From Chloroflexota bacterium (GTDB lineage Bacteria; Chloroflexota; Dormibacteria; Aeolococcales; Aeolococcaceae), in the NCBI GenBank assembly GCA_005880985.1, contig VBIQ01000005.1, positions 248,001 through 312,000 of the forward strand: 64,000 bases of DNA, in the 5' to 3' direction. The translations under genes were made by a program, and so were the position numbers. Under the pieces are notes generated by a model. That model had not been told where the DNA came from, searched no databases, and saw nothing but the letters and a program-made list of their open reading frames with translations. Positions within the stretch are counted from its first letter, which is position 1. Each line of letters starts with the position of its first letter. Positions 33,311 to 41,273 of the stretch are shown here, in pieces.

Positions 33311-34809
33311 GCGCGCGGGACCTGCTGATCGAGTACGGCATGAGCCATCCGGAGACGCTGCTGGCAGCGTGGCTGCCGCGGCAGCGCTGGTACGGCGGCC
33401 AGGGAGAGCCGGCGATCGCCATCGCCGACAGCGGACTGCTGGTCGACGACGGGACGGTGGTGATCTTCACCCTGCTCGAGGCCCGCGACGGCGCCGCCAT
33501 GGTCCGGTACCACGTCCCTCTCGGTGTCCGGCCCATCGACCAGGTGTGGAAGTCGGTGATCCTCAGCGAGCGTGTCATCGCCGAGGGCATCCGCGACGGC
33601 ACCCCAGTCGGCATCTACGACGCCCTGGTCGACGCCGAGGCCGCGCTCAAGCTGTGGTCGGTGGTCGACACCGATCGCGAGGTGGGTACCGCGGCGGGGA
33701 GGGTTCGCGGTCACAACTACGGGTCCGACGCCGGCGGCGAGAGCTCGGACGCGGTCCGGCCGCTGGCGCGCGAGCAGAGCAACACCTCACTGGTGCTGGC
33801 CGACCGTGAGCTGATGAAGTGCTTCCGGCGGGTCGAGGCGGGGGTCTCCCCCGAGCTGGAGATGACCCAGGCGCTGCGGGCCGCGGGCTTCAGCAACATC
33901 GCCGCGCCGCTGGGAAGCCTGGAGTACCTCCCCCGTTCCGGTGAGCCCAGTCTGCTCGCCCTGATCCAGCCCTTCCTTCCCAACGGCACCGAGGGTTGGG
34001 CGCTGGCACTCACCTCGTTGCGCGACCTCTACGCCGAGGCCGAGCTGGCCGGACCTCGCGACGAGGCGGAGCGCAGACGCGCGGTGGAGGAGCAGGGCGC
34101 GGCGTTCACCCCCGAGGCGGCGCGTCTCGGTGAGGTCACCGCCGCCATGCACCTCGCGCTCTGCGACGAGGCGATGCCGCCGGGGATGCGCGGCGAGGTG
34201 GTCGACCGTAGGATGCTGACCACCTGGGCCGACGAGCAGACGGCCGAGCTCGACCGGTTGCTGGGCGGCGACCACGCCGCGCTGGAGCCGTTGCGGGCCC
34301 GCCGCGCCGCGGTGGCGGGACGGTTCGACGCGCTGCGCTCGCTGGAGGGCGGTGACCTGGCCATCCGCATCCACGGCGACTACCACCTCGGCCAGGTGAT
34401 GCGCATCGACGAGGGATGGGTGGTCCTCGACTTCGAGGGCGAGCCCGACCGTCCCCTGGCCGAGCGGCGCCGGCTCAGCTCGGCGCTGCGCGACGTCGCC
34501 GGGATGCTGCGCTCGTTCGACTACGCCGCCGCCGCCGCGCTTGCCGAGCGATCCAAGCCGGGCGGCGAAGAATGGCAGGCGCTGCTGCAACAGGGGGAGG
34601 CCTGGGCGGAGGCCAACCGCGCCGCCTTCTGGAACGCCTACACGGCGCGCGTCGACGGCTCGCCGCTGCTTCCCCCCGGCGACGCCGCGGTCACCCTGCT
34701 GCGCGCCTTCGAACTCCAGAAAGCCGTCTACGAGGTCGGCTACGAGCTGGGACACCGCCCCGACTGGCTGCTGATCCCGCTGCAGTTCCTGCTCGGCACC
34801 GCACCATGA
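33307..34809 (+). CDS. mak: Maltokinase Mak (Pep2)
   Basis: ATP-dependent phosphorylation of maltose to alpha-maltose 1-phosphate, the donor for GlgE. The 500-residue protein has the N-terminal cap [12 protein letters not shown], then [28 protein letters not shown] (read in parts) and the aminoglycoside-kinase-like catalytic motif HGDYHLGQV with [15 protein letters not shown] for metal binding. The longer open frame upstream lies inside treS and is ignored; ATG 33307 overlaps the treS stop. Confidence 0.94.
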
Positions 34810-34819
34810 GGAGCGACCG

Positions 34820-37036
34820 ATGAGCACCACCCACCGCGCCCCCACCGCGGAGCAGGCCGCGGAGACCGCCCGCCTGTTGGCCGGGGAGCATCACCAGCCC
34901 CACGCGTTTCTCGGACCGCATCGCGAGGGCGACAGCACCATCATCCGCACCCTGCAGCCGACGGCGAACGAGGCCACCGTCGCCTACGAGGGTGGCACCG
35001 CCCCGATGACCCGCGTCGACGAGCGCGGCCTCTTCGAGGTGACGCTGCCACTCACCGATCTGCCCGGCTACCGATTCCGCCTGCGCAGCGGGGACCGCAG
35101 CTGGGAGGTGGACGACCCGTACCGGTTCCTGCCCAGCCTCGGCGACGTCGATCTCTACCTGATCGGCGAGGGCAACCACCGCGAGCTGTGGCGGCGGCTG
35201 GGGGCACGGGTGATGGAGCAACAGGGGGTGCGCGGCGTCGCCTTCGCGGTGTGGGCGCCGAACGCGCGCGGTGTGCGGCTGGTCGGCGATGCCGGCTTCT
35301 GGGACGACCGGGTGCACCCGATGCGCTCGCTCGGCGCCAGCGGAGTGTGGGAGCTGTTCCTGCCCAACATCGACGCCGGTACCCGCTACAAGTTCCAGGT
35401 GGTCCAGGCCAACGGACGGAAGGTGCTGAAGGCCGATCCCCTGGCGCAGGCGGCCGAGGTGCCGCCCGCCACCGCCAGCATCGTCGTCGACTCCCACTAT
35501 CGGTGGGAGGATGGCGACTGGTTGGAGGGGCGCTCGCGCTGGATCGGCGACAGCAACCCTCTCTCGGTGTACGAGGTGCACCTCGGTTCCTGGCGACGCG
35601 GCGAGGGCGGTCGCGTCCTCGGATACCGCGAGGTGGCGCCGCAGCTCGCCGACTACTGCCTGGAGATGGGCTTCACCCACGTCGAGTTCATGCCCCTCGC
35701 CGAGCACCCCTTCACCGGGTCCTGGGGCTACCAGGTGACCGGGTACTACGCAGCGACGTCGCGCTACGGAAGCCCCGACGACCTTCGCTTCCTCGTCGAC
35801 CATCTCCACCAGCGCGGCATCGGGGTGATCCTGGACTGGGTGCCGGCGCACTTCCCGCGTGACGAGTGGGCGCTGGCACGCTTCGACGGCACCGCCCTCT
35901 ACGAGCACGTCGACCCTCGACGCGGCGAGCATCCCGACTGGGGGACGCTGGTCTTCAACTACGGGCGCAACGAGGTGCGCAACTTCCTGGTGGCCAATGC
36001 GCGCTACTGGATCGAGGAGTTCCACATCGATGGGCTGCGGGTGGACGCGGTGGCCTCGATGCTCTACCTCGACTACTCGCGCAAACAGGGAGAGTGGGTG
36101 CCGAATCCTTACGGAGGGCGCGAGAACCTCGAGGCCATCAATGTGCTGCACGAGGTCAACGAGTCGGTGCGCACCGACTATCCCGGGGTGATGACCATCG
36201 CCGAGGAGTCGACGGCGTGGCCCGGTGTGAGCCGGCCGGTGCAGGCCGGCGGGCTGGGCTTCGCCTTCAAGTGGAACATGGGGTGGATGCACGACACCCT
36301 GGAGTACTTCCAGAAGGACTCGGTCTTCCGCCGCTACCACCATCATCAGCTGACCTTCGGTCTTCTCTACGCCTTCTCCGAGCGCTTCGTGCTGCCCCTG
36401 TCGCACGACGAGGTGGTCCACGGCAAGGCCTCGCTCATCGGCAAGATGCCCGGTGACCGCTGGCAGCAGTTCGCCAATCTCCGCGGCCTGCTGGCGTGGA
36501 TGTGGGCCCACCCCGGCAAGCAGCTGCTCTTCATGGGCGGCGAGTTCGGCCAGTACGCCGAGTGGTCCGCCGACAACGCTCTCGACTGGCACCTGGTGCA
36601 ATACCCGGAGCACTCCGGTCTGCAACAGCTGGTCCGCGACCTGGGAGCGCGCTATCGCGAGAACCCGGCGCTCTGGCAACGCGACGTCACTCCTGACGGC
36701 TTCCGCTGGATCGATGCCGGCAACGTTGACCAGAACATCTATGCCTTCATCCGCTACGACGCCAACGGCCATCCCGGCATCGCCTGCGTCGCCAACTTCT
36801 CGCCGGCGGTGCACTCCCGTTTTCGCGTCGGCCTGCCACTCGCCGGCACCTGGCGCGAGGTGCTGAACACCGATGCCGCAGAGTACGCGGGAGGTGGCGT
36901 CGGCAACATGGGCGCGGTCCAGGCCGAGTCACTGACCTGGCACGGACAGCCGTTCTCCGCCGAGATGACGATGCCCCCGCTGGCGGTTCTCTGGCTGGGC
37001 GCTCCCAGGCCGGACGGGCCCGAGCCGGTACCCTAG
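34820..37036 (+). CDS. glgB: 1,4-alpha-glucan branching enzyme GlgB
   Basis: Introduces alpha-1,6 branches into the GlgE product. The 738-residue protein has an N-terminal extra beta module, a CBM48 (GVRGVAFAVWAPNARGVRLVGD), and the GH13 barrel with DWVPAHFPRD, nucleophile Asp in DGLRVDAVASMLYLDYSR, Glu in TIAEEST and LPLSHDEVVHGK. This long two-module N-terminus is the form found with GlgE. ATG 34820 has GAGGAG at 34808-34813, within the preceding stop region, so it is part of the same operon. Confidence 0.95.
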   Translation: MSTTHRAPTAEQAAETARLLAGEHHQPHAFLGPHREGDSTIIRTLQPTANEATVAYEGGTAPMTRVDERGLFEVTLPLTDLPGYRFRLRSGDRSWEVDDPYRFLPSLGDVDLYLIGEGNHRELWRRLGARVMEQQGVRGVAFAVWAPNARGVRLVGDAGFWDDRVHPMRSLGASGVWELFLPNIDAGTRYKFQVVQANGRKVLKADPLAQAAEVPPATASIVVDSHYRWEDGDWLEGRSRWIGDSNPLSVYEVHLGSWRRGEGGRVLGYREVAPQLADYCLEMGFTHVEFMPLAEHPFTGSWGYQVTGYYAATSRYGSPDDLRFLVDHLHQRGIGVILDWVPAHFPRDEWALARFDGTALYEHVDPRRGEHPDWGTLVFNYGRNEVRNFLVANARYWIEEFHIDGLRVDAVASMLYLDYSRKQGEWVPNPYGGRENLEAINVLHEVNESVRTDYPGVMTIAEESTAWPGVSRPVQAGGLGFAFKWNMGWMHDTLEYFQKDSVFRRYHHHQLTFGLLYAFSERFVLPLSHDEVVHGKASLIGKMPGDRWQQFANLRGLLAWMWAHPGKQLLFMGGEFGQYAEWSADNALDWHLVQYPEHSGLQQLVRDLGARYRENPALWQRDVTPDGFRWIDAGNVDQNIYAFIRYDANGHPGIACVANFSPAVHSRFRVGLPLAGTWREVLNTDAAEYAGGGVGNMGAVQAESLTWHGQPFSAEMTMPPLAVLWLGAPRPDGPEPVP
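37029..37034 (+). promoter_or_regulatory. Possible leaderless-type -10 box
   Basis: TACCCT lies at the end of glgB, 8 nt before the ATG at 37043. It could give the downstream gene its own leaderless transcript besides read-through. Confidence 0.3.
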
Positions 37037-37042
37037 GCGGGC

Positions 37043-37420
37043 ATGGACAGAGAGAGTGCGCGTCAGCGCTTGGAAGCGGAGCGGGCCCGGCTCGAGGAGG
37101 TTCGCAGGGCCGCCGACCATCTCGTCGAAGGAGTGGAGCAGGCGGAGCAGACCGAGCTCTCCAGCCTCGACCAGCATCCGGCCGACGTCGGCAGCGAGGT
37201 CTTCGAGCGCGAGCGCGACCTCGGAGTGATGCAGCAGGTGCGCCAGGAGCTGGACGAGGTGCAGTCGGCGCTGCGCCGCCTCGACGACGGGCGCTACGGC
37301 GTCTGCGAGGTGTGTGGCCGCCCCATCAGTGACGAGCGTCTCGAGGTCAAGCCGGCGGCGCGCTACTGCGTCGACGACCAGGCGCGCCTGGAACGGGGAG
37401 CGCGACTGCGACCGCAATGA
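37043..37420 (+). CDS. TraR/DksA-type zinc-finger protein
   Basis: A 125-residue protein with a coiled-coil N-terminal hairpin (ERARLEEVRRAADHL ... LDEVQSALRRLDDG) and a DksA/TraR finger with GVCEVCGRPI and RYCVDD. DksA-like proteins enter the RNA polymerase secondary channel to adjust initiation. In this protein the fourth zinc ligand position is Asp instead of Cys (CVDD), so zinc binding may be weakened or use three cysteines plus Asp. It follows glgB by 6 bp. Confidence 0.85.
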   Translation: MDRESARQRLEAERARLEEVRRAADHLVEGVEQAEQTELSSLDQHPADVGSEVFERERDLGVMQQVRQELDEVQSALRRLDDGRYGVCEVCGRPISDERLEVKPAARYCVDDQARLERGARLRPQ

Positions 37421-37421
37421 G

Positions 37422-37538
37422 ATGAGCGGCGCGCGGCAGTCCGACGCCAGGTCTGGACTGCTGACCACCGAGCGCCGGCGCGAGATCCTCCGTCTGCTGA
37501 CCACGCGCGGCAAGGTGCGCTCCGCCGAGCGCGTCTAA
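37422..37538 (+). pseudogene. Remnant of a DeoR-family regulator (N-terminal 38 codons)
   Basis: ATG 37422 follows the TraR/DksA stop by one base. The 38-codon frame contains TTERRREILRLLTTRGKV, the start of a DeoR-type helix-turn-helix, and stops at 37536-37538 in the middle of the domain. The expected recognition helix (SxxTIRRDL) and the sugar-phosphate sensor domain are absent downstream. The stop overlaps the stop of the convergent fbiC gene. A rearrangement that joined fbiC here would explain the truncation. Confidence 0.6.
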
Positions 37539-39568
37539 CCACCCGCCATGGTCGGCCGCGCGACGGCGTTGACGGGGATCGGGCGCAACCCGCGGGGGAT
37601 CGGCCCCCGGTCTCTTGGCCGCCGCAGGACCGTTCCGTAGACGGTGGTGCGCTCGCGGGGCGCCCGGCCGGCGCCCCGGATCCAGCCCTCGATCTCCTCG
37701 GGCTCGAGGTTCTGGCCGTGGTCGGCGCCGCTGGCGCGGGAGATCGACTCCTCCATCAGGGTGCCCCCGAAGTCGTTGGCTCCCCAGCGCAGCGACTCGG
37801 CGACGCCATCGGGACCCAGCTTCACCCATGACGACTGGATGTTGGGAAGCTCGGCGCCGAAGTAGAGCCGGCTGAGCGCCGTGTAGCGCAGCACCTCATC
37901 GAGCGACGGGCTCTCGGTGATGCCGTAGTGCCGTCCCAGCGCGTTGCGCTCGACCTGGAAGGGGAGGAGCACGAACTCAGTGAAACCGCCGGTCTCGCGC
38001 TGCAGGTCGCGGATCACCCGGAGGTGCTCGATGCGGTGATCCCACGACTCGAGATGCCCGAACATCACCGTGCTGGAGGTCCGTACCCCAGCCCGGTGAG
38101 CTGCCCGAACCACCTCGACCCAGTCCGCAGTGGTGAGCTTCTCGGGACAGATCACCCGCCGGACCTCCTCGACCAGGATCTCCGCCGCCGTCCCCGGCAT
38201 GGTGCCCAGTCCCGCGTCGCGAAGGCGTTCGATGCAGTATCCCGCGGGCCGGCCGGCGAGCTCGGCGATGTAGCGCATCTCCTCGGGGCTGAGCGCGTGG
38301 ATGTGCAGGTCCGGCCAGCGTGCCTTGATGCGGAGGAAGAGGTTCTCGAAGTACTCGAGATCGAGTGCCGGCTGCAGCCCGCTCTGCATGCAGACCTCGG
38401 TGGCACCGCGCTCGACCGCGTTCTCGATCTTGGCGAAGATGGTGCCGTCGTCGTGGTGCCAGGCACCGGCCGCGTGATGGCTCCGGCGCATGAAGCCGCA
38501 GAAGCTGCAGGAGCCGACGCAGACGTTGCTGATGTTGACGTTGCGGCAGATGACGTAGGTGACCTCGTCCCCGACCAGCGAGCGGCGCAGCTCGTCGGCG
38601 GCCGGCTGCAGGTCGGCATCGACCTGTGGGTACACGGGCAGCCGCTCGTGGAGCACGAAGCCGATGCTGCGGGCGGTGGAGGCGTAGGCGTCGACGGCCT
38701 CCCAGGCATGGTCCGGGGACACGCTGTCGCCGTTGGCGGAGATCCCGCCGAGATCGCGGGCGCCCTCCTCGACCAGCTGCGTCCAGCCGCCCTCGAGCAG
38801 ATTGGGTGGCACCTGCACGGTGATCGATGGGGGCAGGATCCGGCGCGCCAGCCGCACGGCGTCGAGCATGGTGCCGAGGTCGGCGGCCGGCCAGTCCTCC
38901 ATCGGCGTCGCCGGCTTGGGCACGAAGTTCTGGACGATGACTTCCTGAACGTGACCGAACCGCTGATGGACCGCGGCGATCATCCCCAGGGCGCGCTCCC
39001 GATCCTCAGAGGCCTCACCGATGCCGACCAGGATGCCGGTGGTGAACGGGATGCGCAGCCGCCCGGCGTCCTCGATGTGGCGCAGCCGGTCGGCGAAACG
39101 CTTGCCGCCGCCGTAGGCGTGGGCACGCAGTTGGTCGGTGCCGGCCTCGAGCATCAGACCCATGCTGACGTTGAACGGCTTCAGCGCTGCCAGACCCTGG
39201 TGGGAGAGCAGACCGACGTTGCTGTGGGGCAGCAGTCCCCGTCGCAGAGCGCGGCGGCAGATCTCTGCGACCCGCTCGACGAAGTCCGCCTCCCCGCGCA
39301 GACCGAGGTCGGGCAGCAACCAGGGCTCCTCACCCGACATCACCAGCACCTCGCGCACACCGAGCCGAGCCGCCTCGTCGAGCTGCGCGTCGATCCGCTC
39401 CCACGAGACCAGCCCGCCCTCGTCACTGCGGTACTCGCAGTAGCCGCATCGTTTGGCGCAGCGATAGGTGACGTCGACCGTGTAGGACGCGCTGTAGGTG
39501 AGGATGTTCGCCGCCCACCGGGGACGCGGCTTACGGGAGGGGGCCGGCCGCACCGGCGATACCGCCAT
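37535..39568 (-). CDS. fbiC: FO synthase FbiC (fused CofG-CofH)
   Basis: Makes the deazaflavin FO, chromophore of coenzyme F420, from tyrosine and a pyrimidine precursor. The 677-residue protein contains two radical SAM halves: CAKRCGYC (CofG, near residue 37) and CVGSCSFC (CofH, near residue 350), each Cx3Cx2C. HALSPEEM and TSSTVMFGHLE are further CofH marks. ATG 39568 is preferred over GTG 39574 because a TAGACT box ends 8 nt before it. The C-terminal 50 residues are Arg/Pro rich. It shows capacity for F420; no other F420 gene is in the window. Confidence 0.95.
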   Translation of the reverse strand: MAVSPVRPAPSRKPRPRWAANILTYSASYTVDVTYRCAKRCGYCEYRSDEGGLVSWERIDAQLDEAARLGVREVLVMSGEEPWLLPDLGLRGEADFVERVAEICRRALRRGLLPHSNVGLLSHQGLAALKPFNVSMGLMLEAGTDQLRAHAYGGGKRFADRLRHIEDAGRLRIPFTTGILVGIGEASEDRERALGMIAAVHQRFGHVQEVIVQNFVPKPATPMEDWPAADLGTMLDAVRLARRILPPSITVQVPPNLLEGGWTQLVEEGARDLGGISANGDSVSPDHAWEAVDAYASTARSIGFVLHERLPVYPQVDADLQPAADELRRSLVGDEVTYVICRNVNISNVCVGSCSFCGFMRRSHHAAGAWHHDDGTIFAKIENAVERGATEVCMQSGLQPALDLEYFENLFLRIKARWPDLHIHALSPEEMRYIAELAGRPAGYCIERLRDAGLGTMPGTAAEILVEEVRRVICPEKLTTADWVEVVRAAHRAGVRTSSTVMFGHLESWDHRIEHLRVIRDLQRETGGFTEFVLLPFQVERNALGRHYGITESPSLDEVLRYTALSRLYFGAELPNIQSSWVKLGPDGVAESLRWGANDFGGTLMEESISRASGADHGQNLEPEEIEGWIRGAGRAPRERTTVYGTVLRRPRDRGPIPRGLRPIPVNAVARPTMAGG

Positions 39569-39576
39569 GGCCACTC

Positions 39577-39582
39577 AGTCTA
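39577..39582 (-). promoter_or_regulatory. fbiC leaderless-type -10 box
   Basis: Minus-strand TAGACT lies 8 nt before ATG 39568 with no ribosome site between. Confidence 0.45.
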
Positions 39583-39656
39583 CGCGGCCACCGCAGGGTC
39601 TCCGCCGGGCCGGCGCCGACCACCCAAACCGCGACGCCGGACCGCGAGCGGGCCGT

Positions 39657-41201
39657 TCAGATGCGGCGGCCGGTGGCCTCCCAGTAACGGTCACGGATGA
39701 GGCGCTTGAGCAGCTTGCCGGCCGCGTCGCGGGGGAACTCGTCCACGAAGTCCACCGAGCGAGGCCGCTTGTAACCGGCCAGCCTGCTGCCGCAGAAGGC
39801 GATCAGCTCATCGGCGTCGGCGGCGCTGTGCTCGCGACGCTTCACCACCGCCTTGATCGACTCCCCCCACTCGCTGTCGGGAACGCCGATCACCGCGCAA
39901 TCCTCGACCGCGGGATGGGTGTGCAGCACCGCCTCGATCTCGGCGGGATAGATGTTGACCCCGCCGCTGATGATCATGTCGATCTTCCGGTCGCAGATGT
40001 GAATGTATCCGTCGGCGTCGGCGTAGGCGATGTCGCCGACGGTGAAGAAGCCGTCGCGGAAGTTGCGCTGCGTCGCCTCCGGCTTGTTGAGGTACTCGCC
40101 GAAGAGTCCCCGGCCCCTGGACCAGAGCTCGCCCGGCTGGCCCTGGGGAACCTGGTTGCCGTCGTCGTCGAGCAGCCGCACCTCGACCCCATCGCAGGGA
40201 CGGCCGCAGGAGTTGGGGTGCTTCAGCAGCTCACCCGGCCCGATCAGGGTGACGATCCCCGTCTCGGTGGCACCGTAGAACTCATACACGCAATCACCGA
40301 AGTAGTCGACCGCACGCCGCTTGACATCGGCGGGAAACGGAGCTGCGGCGACGATCAATGCGCGCATCGACGAGACGTCGTAGTGGGCCCGCACCGCATC
40401 AGGAAGGTCGAGGATGCGCTTGACGAGGATCGGGGCCATGAAGGTGGAGGTGACGCGGTGCTGCTCGATCAATCGCAGCGCGGTCTCGGGATCGAAGTGG
40501 CGCATGATGACGCAGGTGGCGCCGATGATCTGCTGCAGACCAGAGAAGGCCCCGGGGGCGCTGTGATACGCCGGCCCGGCGAGCAGATGCACGTCGTCGG
40601 GGCTGAGCCGGAATCGCTCCACCCATTCCAGGATCACCGTCGGGTCCACCCCCGAGGGCCGGTAGGCGCCTTTGGGATCGCCGGTGGTGCCGGCGGTGTA
40701 GATCATCGTCGGGCCGGTGATGTCCGCCGGTGACTCCGGCTCCGCATCGCTGGCGCCGGCGAGTATCTCCTCGTACGGCCGCCATCCCGGCGGCGCCGGT
40801 CCCACCGCGATCCAGCTGCGCTCGTCGGCTCGCTCGGCCGCGGCGCGCGCCGCGTCGATCACCGGCACGAACTCGGGCCCGGCGAGGATCACCACCGCCC
40901 CGCTGTCGTTGAGCACGTAGGCGATCTCGGCCCCCCGCAGCCGGTAGTTGATCGGCGTCGCCACCGCGCGGAGCTTGCGCAGGGCGTGAGCGAGCTCGAA
41001 GCCGACCACGCCGTTGTACTGCATGTGCAGGCAGCGATCGCCGGGGCCGACCCCCAGCGACCGGAGCGCCGCGGCACATCGGTTGGCGCGGCGGTTGAGC
41101 CGGGAATAGGTGACGGTTTGACCGTCGTCGGTGATCAGCGCCGGCTTGTCGGGGGTCTGCGCGGCGTGCAGAGCGAGGATGTCGCCGCCAGCGACGGCCA
41201 A
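39657..41201 (-). CDS. AMP-forming acyl-CoA synthetase
   Basis: Activates a carboxylic acid to its CoA thioester through an adenylate. The 514-residue protein has the ATP loop YTAGTTGDPKG, YGATETG, DRKIDMIISGGVNIYPAEIE and the catalytic Lys in AGKLLKRLIRD. It is closest in pattern to medium- or long-chain fatty-acyl-CoA ligases of FadD type; the substrate cannot be read from the sequence. The TTG start at 41201 is supported by a GGAGG site 7 nt upstream. An ATG 14 nt upstream is out of frame. Confidence 0.9.
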   Translation of the reverse strand: MAVAGGDILALHAAQTPDKPALITDDGQTVTYSRLNRRANRCAAALRSLGVGPGDRCLHMQYNGVVGFELAHALRKLRAVATPINYRLRGAEIAYVLNDSGAVVILAGPEFVPVIDAARAAAERADERSWIAVGPAPPGWRPYEEILAGASDAEPESPADITGPTMIYTAGTTGDPKGAYRPSGVDPTVILEWVERFRLSPDDVHLLAGPAYHSAPGAFSGLQQIIGATCVIMRHFDPETALRLIEQHRVTSTFMAPILVKRILDLPDAVRAHYDVSSMRALIVAAAPFPADVKRRAVDYFGDCVYEFYGATETGIVTLIGPGELLKHPNSCGRPCDGVEVRLLDDDGNQVPQGQPGELWSRGRGLFGEYLNKPEATQRNFRDGFFTVGDIAYADADGYIHICDRKIDMIISGGVNIYPAEIEAVLHTHPAVEDCAVIGVPDSEWGESIKAVVKRREHSAADADELIAFCGSRLAGYKRPRSVDFVDEFPRDAAGKLLKRLIRDRYWEATGRRI

Positions 41202-41273
41202 GCCGCTTCCTCCATGCCAGGCCGGCTGCGGATCCGCCGGCGCGGCGATGATACCGAGCGGGCGACGGCGAAC

